Assembly (NCBI GenBank): GCA_963748485.1
Contig: CAVVJF010000011.1
Span: 806,001 to 870,000, forward strand
DNA from: DASRWT01 sp963748485
Lineage (GTDB): Bacteria > Methylomirabilota > Methylomirabilia > Rokubacteriales > CSP1-6
Reading direction: 5' to 3'
DNA: 64,000 bases
The position numbers were made by a program, and so were the translations under genes. This document shows positions 17,912-28,797 of the stretch, in pieces. The notes under the pieces are model-generated. The model searched no databases, was not told where the DNA came from, and saw only the letters and a program-made list of their open reading frames with translations. Positions within the stretch are counted from its first letter, which is position 1. Each line of letters opens with the position of its first letter.

Positions 17912-19050
17912 GCGCGACGGCCATGGCGGACACGCGGTCGAGCGCGGGGGCCTCACAGGGCGTCCTGCTCGCGCTGGTCGTGCTCGGCGCGGGTGCCTTC
18001 GTCCACGGGCTCATGCAGCCCGAGCCGGTTTTCGCGTGGGCCATCTACCTGGTGAACCTGCTCTTCTGGTCGAGCCTGGGCATCGTCGGGCCCGCGCTCG
18101 CCGCCATGATGCAGCTCACCGAGGCGCGCTGGTCGCCCAGCGTGAAGCGGGTGGCGCTGACGACGAGCGGGTTCCTGCCCTTCTCGTTCGTGCTCTTCCT
18201 GATCCTGCTCTTCGGCCTGGGCGCCCTGTATCCCTGGGTGAACAACCCCGAGATGGTGGCGAAGAAGCGCGAGTGGCTCAACCTGCCCTTCTTCGCCATC
18301 CGCACCGTGCTGGGCGTGCTGCTCCTCTACTGGGTGGCGCTCACGTTCACGCGCGCGGTGTTCGCGGAAGGCACGGGCGGAGACGAGACGGCGGCGCACG
18401 CCCGCCGCAACCGGCTCGCCGGCACCTTCCTGGTGCTCTTCGTGCTCGTGCTCTCGCTGTGGGGCTTCGACCTCATCATGTCGCTCGACCCCATCTGGTT
18501 CAGCGGCCTGCTCGGCGGCTACTATGTGGTGAGCTCGCTGTACACCGGGCTTCGGCCTGGTGACGTTCCTCACCATACGCGCCAATGCCCGGGGCCTCAC
18601 CCACGTCGCGCCCGGGGCGATCCAGGACGTCGCCAAGCTCACCTTCGCCATGTGCGTGATGTGGATGTACTTCTTCTTCTCCCAGTACCTCGTGATCTGG
18701 TACGGCAACGTGCCCGTGGAGACCCGCTTCTTCCTTCGCCGCTTCTTCGAGGATCCGTGGCGCACGCATGGCCTGGGTCATCTTCATCGTGGGCTGGCTG
18801 ATCCCGTTCTCGTATCTCCTCAAGCGCCTCACCGGTCGGCCGCCCGACCGCGCACAAGCCCCTCGTCGTCATCCTCTTCATGGGCTGGACCGCGATCTTC
18901 CTCGAGCGGATGCTCGCTGGTGTTCCCCGTCGATCTCCAAGGCCAATGTCTTCCCCATCGGCCTCCGCGAGATCCTGGTCACCGCCGGCTTCTTCGCCCT
19001 GTTCGTGCTGGGCCGCAACCGCTTCCTCGCCCGCTACGGCCGTCGTCTAG
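17908..19050 (+). CDS. actF: Alternative complex III membrane subunit ActF
   Basis: ActF is a polytopic membrane subunit resembling the C-terminal half of ActC. The first 210 codons are clean, with long hydrophobic helices (PVFAWAIYLVNLLFWSSLG, LSLWGFDLIMSLDPIWFSGL). Then MWMYFFFSQYLVIWYGNVP, MAWVIFIVGWLIPFSYLLKR, LVVILFMGWTAIFLERM and SKANVFPIGLREILVTAGFF continue in shifted frames. Breaks lie near 18551, 18767, 18852, 18909 and 18932; removing one C or G repairs each. The end is uncertain: a TAG at 19048-19050 is reached with one more change. Confidence 0.83.
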
Positions 19051-19106
19051 TCAGGGCCGGTAACCGGGCGGCGCGCGTCCGGCGCCCGCGCGGTACAATC
19101 GGCGGC

Positions 19107-20326
19107 GTGATCTCCGTCGAGGAAGCGCTCGAGCGCATCCTGGCCCGCGTCGCCACCCTGGGCGACGAGCGGGTGGCGCTGATCGAGGCGCTCGACCGCG
19201 TGCTCGCCGAGCCCGTGGTGGCCGACCGCGAGGTCCCGCCCTGGCCCAACTCCTCGATGGACGGCTATGCCGTGGTCAGCGCGGACACGCGCGACGCGGC
19301 GCGCGAGCGCCCGGCCCGGCTCCGCCTCGCCGGGCGCGTCCGGCCGGGCACGTGGCGGATCGCCCGCTCGACGGCCGGCGAGACGTTCCGCATCTTCACC
19401 GGCGCGCCGCTGCCCGACGGGGCGGACGCGGTGATCCCGCAGGAGGACGTGGAGGTCGAGGGCGAGGAGGTGCGCGTGCCGCGGCCGGTGCCCGGCGGCG
19501 ACTACGTACGCCCGCGCGGCGAGGACATGCGTCCCGGCGACCGGCTGCTCGAGCCCGGGCGCTCGCTGATCGCGCCGGCCGATATCGGCGTGCTCGCCAC
19601 GCTGGGGCGGAGCCAGGTCCGCGTGATCCGGCGGCCCACGCGTGGGCATCCTGTCCACCGGCGACGAGATCGTGGACCTGGGCGGCGCCATCGGGCCCGG
19701 GCAGATCCCCAACTCGAACACGTACTCCCTCATCGCCCAGGTGCTGGAGGCGGGCGCGGAGCCCGTCAATCTCGGCGTGGCGCGCGACCGGCTGGAGGAC
19801 ATCGAGGCGCGCCTGCGCTGGGGGCTCGGCTGCGATCTCGCTGATCTCCTCGGCCGGCGTGTCGGTGGGCGATCACGACTTCGTCAAGGCCGCGCTGGCC
19901 GCGCTCGGGGCCGAGCAGCACCTCTGGCTCGTCAACATGCGGCCGGGCAAGCCCATCACCTTCGCGACGCTGCCGCTCGCCGCGGGCAAGAGGACGCTCC
20001 CCGTGTTCGGCTTGCCGGGCAATCCGGTGTCGGCGATGGTGACCTTCGAGCTGTTCGTGCGCCCGGCGATCCTCCGGATGGCCGGCCACGCCCGGCTGAC
20101 GCGGCCCGACGCGTCCGCGCCCGCGCCCTCGCGCCCATCCCGAACCCGGGCCGGCGCCGCGGCTACCTGCGCGTGACCTCACCGAGGCCGACGGCACGCT
20201 CGGCGCCCGCCTGACCGGCGAGCAGGGCTCCGGGCATACTCCGCTCGATGGCCGCGGCCGACGGTCTCGCCGTCGTCCCCGGCGACACCACCATCCCGCC
20301 GGGCGGGTCGAGATGGTGCTGCGTGA
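19107..20326 (+). CDS. moeA: Molybdopterin molybdenumtransferase MoeA
   Basis: MoeA inserts molybdate into adenylylated molybdopterin. The start GTG 19107 gives VISVEEALERILARVATLG, and conserved stretches are PPWPNSSMDGYAVVSAD, IFTGAPLPDGADAVIPQED, GILSTGDEIVDLGG, IPNSNTYSLIAQVLEAGAE, SAGVSVGDHDFV and VFGLPGNPVSAMVTFELFVR. Frame changes lie near 19641, 19842 and 20110-20320, so the C-terminal domain IV end is approximate. A TACAAT element at 19093-19098 could be a -10 but has no clear -35. The gene would supply cofactor for the formate dehydrogenase upstream. Confidence 0.87.
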
Positions 20327-20483
20327 CTGCTCGCGCTGCAGGGCCGGGCCCGAAGGTGGCCCGTCAGCTCGTGCCGGATGCGGGTGACGGACGTCTCAAC
20401 GTGGCGAGTTCGGCTCGGGACGGCGCGCTGCGGAGATGTGAAGCGACTCGCGCTGAGCCGCCTTCGTGCGCCGCCCGGCTATC

Positions 20484-21486
20484 TCACTTGCGGAGGTAGA
20501 GCGCCCAGAGCGTTGCGCAGGCGCCGGCGCCCATCGACGCGAAGGCCAGGAGGCTGCCCGCGCGAGCGTCGCCGAGTTGGTGAGCCCCTGGGTGATGTTG
20601 CAGCCGTCGGCGACCAGCGCGGCCGCGCCCATGAGGAGCCCGCCGCCGAAGATCTTCACGAGGCTCCAGCCGGGCGGAAGCTTCCAGCGGAAGTCGCCGT
20701 TGGTGACGCGCCGAATCAGCGCGCCCACCGGCACGCCGAGCAGCATGCACCATGCTCCAGGTCACCCGGTTGGGATAGCCCACGAGCGGGTACGTCAGCA
20801 GGTGGCCGGTGTTCGACGGCGAACGTGATGCCGACCGGGCGGTCGCCGAAGCGTGGAGCTCCACCAGCCCACCGCGATCAGGACGCCCACCGCCACGCCG
20901 GTGAGCGGCCAGGGCCACTTCCCGTGCTCGCGCTCGCGCGGGCCGCGCGCGAGCCACACCCCGCCCGCCACCGCGAGGACGGCGATCACGATCCACGGCG
21001 GAGAGCCCGAGCGAGACTGGCAGCGTCGGGGCGGCCCCGCCCGCGATCGTGAGCTCGGACGCTGCAGCCGGTCGCGGACGCGCGCGAGCGCGCCCACGGT
21101 CGCGGCGGTGGCGCCGATGGCGAAGCCGAGCAGCACCACCCAGGCGCCGACGGCGCCCTTCGCCGACGCGGTACCACGTGCTGCCCGAGCAACCGCCGGA
21201 CAGGATCATGCCCACGCCGAAGAGCAGGCCGCCCACGACGTTCGGCAGCCCAGCGGAAGGGGCGCACCGGCACGTCGACCAGCCCGAAGGTCGAGCAGGA
21301 CGTGCACGCCGACGATGGCCACGAGGAGGGCGAGCACGTAGGCGCGCATGATGCTCGCGTCGCCCATCAGCACCAGCGTTGGAGATGGCGCGAGTGAGAC
21401 AGAAGCCGCCGCGCTGGATCACGTAGCCGAACGACGAGGCCGGTGAGCAGCGCGGACGGCCAGAGCGCCAGCGCGACATCGTCCAT
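20484..21486 (-). CDS. yedE: YeeE/YedE-family (TsuA-like) sulfur-compound transporter
   Basis: This membrane protein belongs to the YeeE/YedE family, whose characterised members import thiosulfate (TsuA). Others are proposed for selenium compounds. Cys-bearing conserved elements are visible: QRGGFCLTRAI, SGGCSGSTWYRVGEG and VADGCNITQGLTNSATLA. The many hydrophobic stretches include GVWLAR and the duplicated half-repeats. Starting at the ATG complementary to 21484-21486 gives MDDVALALWPSALLTGLV. Several frame changes (about 20750, 20815, 20853, 21060, 21160, 21250, 21295, 21380 and 21435) break it. The 157 bases between it and moeA are non-coding. Confidence 0.82.
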
Positions 21487-21532
21487 GGGCGCATGCTAGC
21501 CTCGGCGGGCAGGGTGTAAAGCATCTCAAAAA

Positions 21533-21562
21533 TTGACTTTTCTCCGACGCGGGTGCTAGCGT
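21533..21562 (+). promoter_or_regulatory. Sigma70-like promoter for the CpoB-like gene
   Basis: TTGACT (21533-21538), 18-base spacer and TAGCGT (21557-21562) preceded by an extended TGC sit in the AT-richer gap between divergent yedE and the lipoprotein gene, 10 bases before its ATG. Confidence 0.5.
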
Positions 21563-21571
21563 CGCCGAGAC

Positions 21572-22619
21572 ATGACCACCTCCTCGCGCTACGCCGCGCA
21601 CCGATCGTCGCCCTCGTCGGCGTGCTGTCGCTGGCTTTCGTGTCGTGCGCCAGCGACGACGCGGGCCGGATGGCGCTCGCCGAGTCCACCACGCTTCGCA
21701 CGCAGATGGATCAGACGCGCGAGCGACAGGAAGGCCAGGCGCGCGACATCGCGAAGATGCAGAGCCGAGCTGCGGGGAATCGAGACGGACTCCGCGGAGC
21801 GGACGCGCGAGATCCGGGCGGCAGGCTCGGAGCTCGCGCGCGCCCGCGTGCTGCTCGAGGAGGCGCGCGCGGCCCTGCGGGAACAGCAGGCGGCGACGGC
21901 CTCTGCGGCGTCGGCATACGCCAGCCCCGGCGCCACCCGCGCCTACCACGCCGTCGGCGCCGCCGATGCCCATCGCCCCGCTTCCCGAGCCCGCCGCGCC
22001 GGAGCCTCGCGTCGCCGCTGTGCGTCCACCGGCGCCGGCGCCGCCCGCGCCGAAGGAAGCAAAGCTCGCTCCCGCGGCGAAGCCCGAGCCCAAGGACGCG
22101 AAGCCAGCTCCGGCGGCCAAGCCTGAGCCGAAGGAAGCCAGGCCCGCCCCGGCGGCGAAGCCCGAGCCTGCCGTCAAGGCCGCGGCCAAGCCCGCTCCAG
22201 CGCCCGCGCGTCCCGGACCGAGCGCGGACGAGCTCTTCAGCGCCGCGATGGCGAACTTCCGCGCGCAGGAGCACGGCCAGGCCGTGCTCGAGCTGACCGA
22301 GTCTCATCGCGCGCTTCCCCACGCACGCCCTGGCCGCCTGCCGCCCAGCTCTGGATCGGCGAGGCGTACTACCAGCAGCGCGACTACCGCCAGTCCCTCG
22401 TGGAGTTCAAGCGCGTGGCCGACGACTATCCCAAGAGCCCGCAGGTCGCGGACGCGCTCCTCGAAACGCGGTCTCTGCCACCGGCGCGCTGGGCGATCGC
22501 TCGAGCGCGGGGGTGGCGCTGGGAGCAGGTGGTGCGCGCCTACCCGGCGAGCGCCGCGGCCGGCACAGGCCCGGAGCCTGCTCGGGACCCGGGAGAGCGC
22601 GGCTCGCGCCCCCCGCTAG
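21572..22619 (+). CDS. CpoB/YbgF-like TPR lipoprotein
   Basis: The protein has a lipoprotein-type signal (VALVGVLSLAFVSC, lipobox Cys at about residue 27). A coiled-coil region follows (MALAESTTLRTQMDQTRERQ and LARARVLLEEARAALREQQ). Next is a Pro/Ala/Lys-rich linker with repeats, then C-terminal tetratricopeptide repeats (SADELFSAAMANFRAQEHGQ, LWIGEAYYQQRDYRQSLVEF, VADDYPKSPQVADALL). This is the layout of the Tol-Pal factor CpoB, but no tol or pal gene is near. Frame changes near 21590, 21770, 22310-22340 and 22470-22560 break it. The last frame ends LLGTRESAARAPR at TAG 22617. A terminator overlaps the stop. Confidence 0.75.
22074..22169 (+). repeat. In-gene 39-bp tandem repeat coding AAKPEPK units
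   Basis: Two complete 13-codon units (22074-22112, 22113-22151) and a 6-codon partial unit encode AAKPEPKDAKPAP, AAKPEPKEARPAP and AAKPEP. They form the linker between coiled coil and TPR domain. Confidence 0.85.
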
Positions 22620-22642
22620 GGGCCAATTCGGGCCCCTTTTCT
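22618..22642 (+). terminator. Rho-independent terminator after the CpoB-like gene
   Basis: The 7-bp stem AGGGGCC (22618-22624) and GGCCCCT (22631-22637) encloses a 6-base loop and runs into TTTTCTT. It overlaps the stop codon of the upstream gene. Confidence 0.8.
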
Positions 22643-22669
22643 TGACCGCTGGGGGTGCTCCGGTATACT
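22642..22669 (+). promoter_or_regulatory. Sigma70-like promoter for dprA-topA
   Basis: TTGACC (22642-22647), 16-base spacer and TATACT (22664-22669) lie immediately after the terminator and about 85 bases before the dprA start. It probably drives dprA and topA, with xerC, hslV and hslU following closely. Confidence 0.6.
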
Positions 22670-22754
22670 GAGGCGCGCTCTCGGCTCGACTCCGTGCTGC
22701 GCCGACGACATGTATCTACTTGAAGACACGAGGATTGTTCGACCGCAGGCTGGC

Positions 22755-23697
22755 GTGAGCGACACGCGGCTGGCGCGATCGGCCTCTGCCGGCGACGCCG
22801 TGCTACCGATCGATCGGGCCGACGGACCACGCGTTTCCCGCCCACCTGCGCGCCGTCACGCCGATGCCGCCCGCGCGGCTCTGGGTGCGCGGGCGCCGTG
22901 CAGCCGGAGGACGCGCTGGCCGTCGCCATCGTGGGCTCGCGACGGGCCACCGCTCACGGTCTCGCCCTCGCCGAGCGCCTGGCCGGCGATCTGGCCGCGC
23001 GAGGCGTCACGGTCGTGAGCGGGCTTGCGCGAGGAATCGACAGCGCGGCCCATCGCGGCGCGCTCGAGGCGGGAGGACGCACGATCGCCGTGCTCGGCTC
23101 GCGGCGTGGACGTCGTCTATCCGCCGGAGAACCGGCGGCTGGCGGCGCGCATCGCCGAACAGGGCGCCGTGCTGTCGCAGTTCGCGCCGGGCACGCCCGC
23201 GCTCGCCGTACCACTTTCCCATCCGGAACCGGCTCCTCGCCGCGCTCGCCCTCGGCGTGGTGGTGGTGGAGGCGGCGGAGGCGAGCGGCTCGCTGATCAC
23301 CGCCGGGCATGCGGGCGATCTCGGCCGCGAGGTCATGGCCATGCCCGGGCCGGCGGGCGCGCCGTCCAGCCGCGGCGCGCATCGGCTCATCCGCGACGGC
23401 GCCGCTCTCGTGGAGAGTTGGGAAGACGTGGTGGCGGTCCTGCCGGAACGCTGGCGCGCCTGCGTGGCGAGCCCGGCGCCGGCGCCTCGCGGCGCCGCGT
23501 CCCCGGCCGAGAACGCCTCCGCTGAGGCCGAGAGCCTGCTCGCGCGGCTGGACGCCGAGCCCGCCTCGATCGAGCAGCTGATCGAGCGCACCGGGATGCC
23601 CGCCGCGCGCGTGTCGGCGTGCCTGCTCACGCTCGAGCTGGAGGGGCGCGCGCGGCAGCTGCCCGGGATGCGCTTCGTTCGGGCCCCCCGGGACTGA
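22755..23697 (+). CDS. dprA: DNA processing protein DprA (SMF family)
   Basis: DprA binds incoming single-stranded DNA and loads RecA during natural transformation. The Rossmann-like core is clear: VAIVGSRRATAHGLALAERL, VVSGLARGIDSAAHRGAL, GVDVVYPPENRRLAARI, FPIRNRLLAALALGVVVVE and EASGSLITAGHAGDLGREV. A C-terminal winged helix follows (SIEQLIERTGMPAARVSACL). Breaks near 22900, 23105 and 23212 shift the frame, and the first ~35 codons are ambiguous. GTG 22755 is the most upstream plausible start. The protein lacks an obvious long N-terminal SAM-like domain. Its stop is 10 bases before topA. Confidence 0.83.
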
Positions 23698-23707
23698 AAG
23701 GACTGAT

Positions 23708-25956
23708 TTGGCCAAGTCACGCTCGCTCGTCGTGGTGGAGTCGCCCACCAAGGTCAAGACGATCCAGAAGTATCTCGACTCCGGGTTCGTCGTGAAGGCG
23801 TCGATGGGCCACATCCGCGACCTGCCGAAGTCCAAGCTCGGCGTGAACGAGAAGAAGGGCTTCAAGCCCGAGTACCGCGTGCTCCCCGCGAAGAAGAAGG
23901 TCCTGGACGACCTCAAGAAGGTCGCCGAGAACGTGAGCGCGCTCTACATCGCCACCGACCCCGACCGGGAAGGGGAGGCGATCGGCTGGCACCTCGCTCA
24001 GGAGCTGGGCGTCGACCGGAAGAACACGCACCGCATCCTCTTCAACGAGATCACCGAGCGGGCGGTGAAGGCGGCCTTCCTGCATCCCGGCAAGATCGAC
24101 CAGAACAAGGTGGACGCCCAGCAGGCCCGCCGCGTCCTCGACCGGCTCGTCGGCTACAAGCTCTCGCCGCTGCTCTGGGAGAAGATCCGCCGGGGGCTGT
24201 CGGCGGGCCGCGTGCAGTCGGTGGCGGTGCGGCTCATCACCGAGCGCGAGCGCGAGGTCGCGGCCTTCGTGCCGGTGGAGTACTGGTCGCTCCACGCGCG
24301 GCTCCTCGGCAAGAATCCCCCCGAGTTCACCGCCACTCTACGGGAAGTTCGCGGGGAGAAGGTGAGCCTGCCCAACGAGGCGTCCACCGTGGCGGTCATG
24401 ACCGCGCTGCACGGCGCCCAGTGGCGCGTGAAGTCGGTGACCCGGGGCGAGCGGCGCCGCAACCCCGCCGCGCCCTTCATCACCTCCACGCTGCAGCAGG
24501 ACGCCGGCCGCAAGCTCCACTTCAGCGCCAAGAAGACCATGATGCTGGCGCAGCAGCTCTACGAGGGCATCGAGCTGGGTGACGAGGGCGCAGTCGGGCC
24601 TCATCACCTACATGCGCACGGACGCCGTCCGCGTCTCGCAGGAGGCGCAGGAGGAGGCGCGCGAGTGGGTGGGCGGGCGGCTCGGCCGCGAGTATCTGCC
24701 CGACAGCCCGCCCGTCTACAAGACCAAGAAGAGCGCGCAGGACGCCCACGAGGCGGTGCGGCCCTCCTCGGTGGCGCGCGAGCCCAAGGCGCTGACGCGC
24801 TTCCTGTCGAAAGACCAGCTCGCCCTCTACCGCCTCATCTGGGAGCGCTTCCTCGCCAGCCAGATGCTGCCCGCCGTCTACGACACGGTGACCGCGGACA
24901 TCACCGCGGGCGAGTGCCTGTTCCGGGCCCAGGGCTCCACGCTGAAGTTCGCCGGCTTCACCGCGGTGTACGTGGAGTCGCGCGAGGAGTCGGCCGAGCC
25001 CGCGGAGGACGAGCAGGAGGCCCTGGTGCCGCCGCTCACGGAGGGCGAGATTCTCCGGCTCCGGTCGCTCGACCCCAAGCAGCACTTCACCCAGCCGCCC
25101 CCGCGCTACACGGAGGCGTCCCTGGTGAAGACGCTGGAGGAGCTGGGCATCGGCCGCCCGTCCACGTACGCCCAGATCCTCAGCACCATCCAGGACCGCG
25201 AGTACGTGCGGCGGGAGCAAGGGCACGCTCTTCCCCACCGAGCTCGGCATGCAGGTGACCGACATGCTCGTCCCGCACTTCCCCGAGGTGATGGACGTGG
25301 AGTTCACCGCCCAGCTCGAGGAGTCCCTTGACAAGATCGAGGAGGGCGATGCGGACTGGCAGGAGACGGTGGGCGCCTTCTACAAGGAGTTCGCCAAGGA
25401 CCTGAGCAAGGCTGGGAAGAAGATGGAGAACTTCAAGGAGGGCGTGGACGCTGGCCAGGCCTGCCCGGAATGCAGCAAGCCCCTCGTGGAGAAGTGGGGC
25501 CGGTTCGGGAAGTTCCTCGCCTGCTCGGCCTATCCCGATTGCAAGTACACCAAGGACCTCGGGGGGCGCGAGCGTCCCGCCGACGAGCCCACCGACGAGA
25601 CCTGCCCGACCTGCGGCAAGGCGATGGTCATCAAGCACGGTCGCTTCGGCAAGTTCATGGCGTGCTCGGGCTATCCCGAGTGCAAGACGACCAAGCCCGT
25701 GCCGCTGGGCATCGCCTGTCCCCAGGACGGCGGCCCGCTCGTGGAACGCCGCAGCAAGCGCGGCAAGACCTTCTACTCGTGCGCGAACTACCCCCAGTGC
25801 ACCTTCTCGGTGTGGTCCCGCCCGGTGGCCCAGCCGTGCCCGCAGTGCGGCGCGCCCTTCGTGACCGAGCGCGTGGCTCGCGGTGGCAAGATCACACGGG
25901 CCTGCGTGAAGGACGGCTGCGGCTACAAGGAAGACGTCGCCCCCACGGTGGCCTGA
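23708..25956 (+). CDS. topA: DNA topoisomerase I (type IA)
   Basis: TopA relaxes negative supercoils. The start is TTG 23708 with AAAGGA upstream. The TOPRIM domain shows VVESPTKVKTIQKYL and TDPDREGEAIGWHL; the catalytic Tyr is in SGLITYMRTDAVR. Core motifs ARRVLDRLVGYKLSP and RYTEASLVKTLEELGIGRPS are intact. Four C-terminal zinc-ribbon repeats follow: CPECSKPLVEKWGRFGKF, CPTCGKAMVIKHGRFGKF, CPQDGGPLVERRSKRG and CPQCGAPFVTERVARGG. Single extra bases near 24592 (just before the active Tyr) and 25221 split the frame; removing a C at each repairs it. About 748 residues, normal for the family. Confidence 0.95.
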
Positions 25957-25967
25957 GGCGCCCCGCC

Positions 25968-26888
25968 ATGCGTGGTGAGGCCGATCCCGTCCCTGCCTTC
26001 CTGCAGTATCTCGCCGCCGAGCGGGCGGCCTCGCCCCACACGCTGCGGAGTTACGCCGCCGATCTCGCCGAGCTGGGGCGCTTCCTGCGCTCTGCCAAGG
26101 TGGCGGGCCTGGCCGCCGCCGACGCGCGGACCCTGCGGGCGTACCTCGTCTGGCTGCACGGGCGCGGGCTCGCGAAGGCGTCCATCGCGCGCAAGCTCGC
26201 CACCGCGCGCAGCTGCTTCCGCTTTCTCGCCCGGCGGGGCCATATCGCGACGAACCCGGCCCGACAGGTCGCGAGCCCCCGGCTGCCGCGCCGGCTGCCC
26301 TCCTTCCTTCCCAAGGACGAGTCGAAGGAGCTCCTGGACGCGCCCCTCGAGGACTCGGCGGCGGCCCGGCGCGACCGCGCGCTCCTCGAGCTGCTCTACG
26401 CGAGCGGCCTGCGGGTGGCCGAGTGCTGCGGCCTCGACCTCGAGGATCTCGATCGACGCCACGGCACCGTGCGCGTGCTCGGCAAGGGAGGCAAAGAGCG
26501 CGTGGTGCCGGTAGGCGACGCCGCCCTCGCCGCGCTGGACGAATATTTGGCCTCGCGGGGCGGGCTGGCCTCGCCGGGCGGGCCGGATCGCCGCGGGAGC
26601 GGACACAACGGGCCGCTCTTCCGGAACCTGCGGGGCGGGCGCCTCACCACGCGCAGCGTCTACTCGATCGTGCGTCGCCGCGCGCGCGCGGCGGGCATCG
26701 CCCGGCGGGTGACCCCGCACACGCTGCGGCACACCTTCGCGACCCATCTCCTCGGCGAGGGCGCCGACCTCCGCCTGATCCAGGAGCTGCTCGGCCATAG
26801 CCGGCTGTCCACGACGCAACGGTACACCCACGTGAGCCCCGAGCACCTCATGAAGGTGTACGACGCGGCCCACCCCCGCGCGGTATGA
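25968..26888 (+). CDS. xerC: Tyrosine recombinase XerC
   Basis: XerC-type recombinases resolve chromosome dimers at dif. The 306-residue protein has the N-terminal SAM-like domain (LAAERAASPHTLRSYAADL) and the catalytic set: Arg in YASGLRVAE, Lys in GKGGKERVVP, HTLRHTFATHLL, LLGHSRLSTTQRYTHV with the nucleophile Tyr. The order topA-xerC-hslV-hslU is seen in many bacteria and supports XerC over XerD or an integrase. The stop overlaps the hslV ATG. Confidence 0.92.
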   Translation: MRGEADPVPAFLQYLAAERAASPHTLRSYAADLAELGRFLRSAKVAGLAAADARTLRAYLVWLHGRGLAKASIARKLATARSCFRFLARRGHIATNPARQVASPRLPRRLPSFLPKDESKELLDAPLEDSAAARRDRALLELLYASGLRVAECCGLDLEDLDRRHGTVRVLGKGGKERVVPVGDAALAALDEYLASRGGLASPGGPDRRGSGHNGPLFRNLRGGRLTTRSVYSIVRRRARAAGIARRVTPHTLRHTFATHLLGEGADLRLIQELLGHSRLSTTQRYTHVSPEHLMKVYDAAHPRAV

Positions 26889-27439
26889 CGACGGGCTCGA
26901 CGGTGTCGACCGTGCATGCCACCACCGTGGTCGCCGTGCGCCACCGGGGCACGGTGGCGGTGGGCGGCGACGGCCAGGTGACGCTCGGGCAGACGGTGGT
27001 CAAGGGGAGCGCCAGGAAGGTCCGCAAGCTCCACCACGGCCGCGTCCTCGCCGGGTTCGCGGGCACCGCCGCGGACGCCTTCACGCTCTTCGCGCGCTTC
27101 GAGGCCAAGCTCGAGGAGCACCGCGGCAACCTCACGCGGGCGGCGGTGGAGCTGGCGAAGGAGTGGCGCATGGATCGCGCGCTGCGCCGGCTGGAGGCGC
27201 TCCTCGCGGTGGCCGACGCCGAGGCCTCGTTGATCGTGTCGGGCACCGGCGATGTGATCGAGCCCGACGACGGCCTCATCGGCATCGGCTCGGGAGGGCC
27301 CTACGCCCTTGCCGCCGCGCGCGCGCTGGTGAGCCACTCCGGTCTGGAGGCGCCCGCCATCGCCGAGCAAGCCCTGCGTATCGCCGCCGGCATCTGCATC
27401 TACACCAACGACCACATCACGGTGGAGGTGCTGCCCTGA
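26885..27439 (+). CDS. hslV: ATP-dependent protease peptidase subunit HslV
   Basis: HslV forms the double-ring peptidase chamber of the HslUV protease. After a short leader, HATTVVAVRHRGTVAVGGDG supplies the N-terminal Thr nucleophile. VKGSARKVRKLHHGRVLAGF and GSGGPYALAAARAL are also typical. The leader of about 13 residues would be removed, or a downstream start is used. The 184-residue length is normal, and hslU follows directly. Confidence 0.96.
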   Translation: MTTGSTVSTVHATTVVAVRHRGTVAVGGDGQVTLGQTVVKGSARKVRKLHHGRVLAGFAGTAADAFTLFARFEAKLEEHRGNLTRAAVELAKEWRMDRALRRLEALLAVADAEASLIVSGTGDVIEPDDGLIGIGSGGPYALAAARALVSHSGLEAPAIAEQALRIAAGICIYTNDHITVEVLP

Positions 27440-27444
27440 GCGCG

Positions 27445-28788
<1,344 letters not shown>

Positions 28789-28797
28789 GGAGATCTC

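Noticed and set aside
20327..20483. A short gene between convergent moeA and yedE.
   Set aside because: The open frames there lack a ribosome site and any family resemblance, and part may still be the frame-damaged end of moeA.
24580..25240. Programmed +1 frameshifting or four-base codons in topA.
   Set aside because: Similar single-base breaks occur in many unrelated genes in the same patches and lack a shared slippery site or structure.
25968..26888. A mobile-element or phage integrase.
   Set aside because: It sits in the conserved topA-xerC-hslV-hslU order, has XerC length and motifs, and there are no attachment sites or cargo genes. The tRNA genes at 37 kb show no flanking direct repeat.
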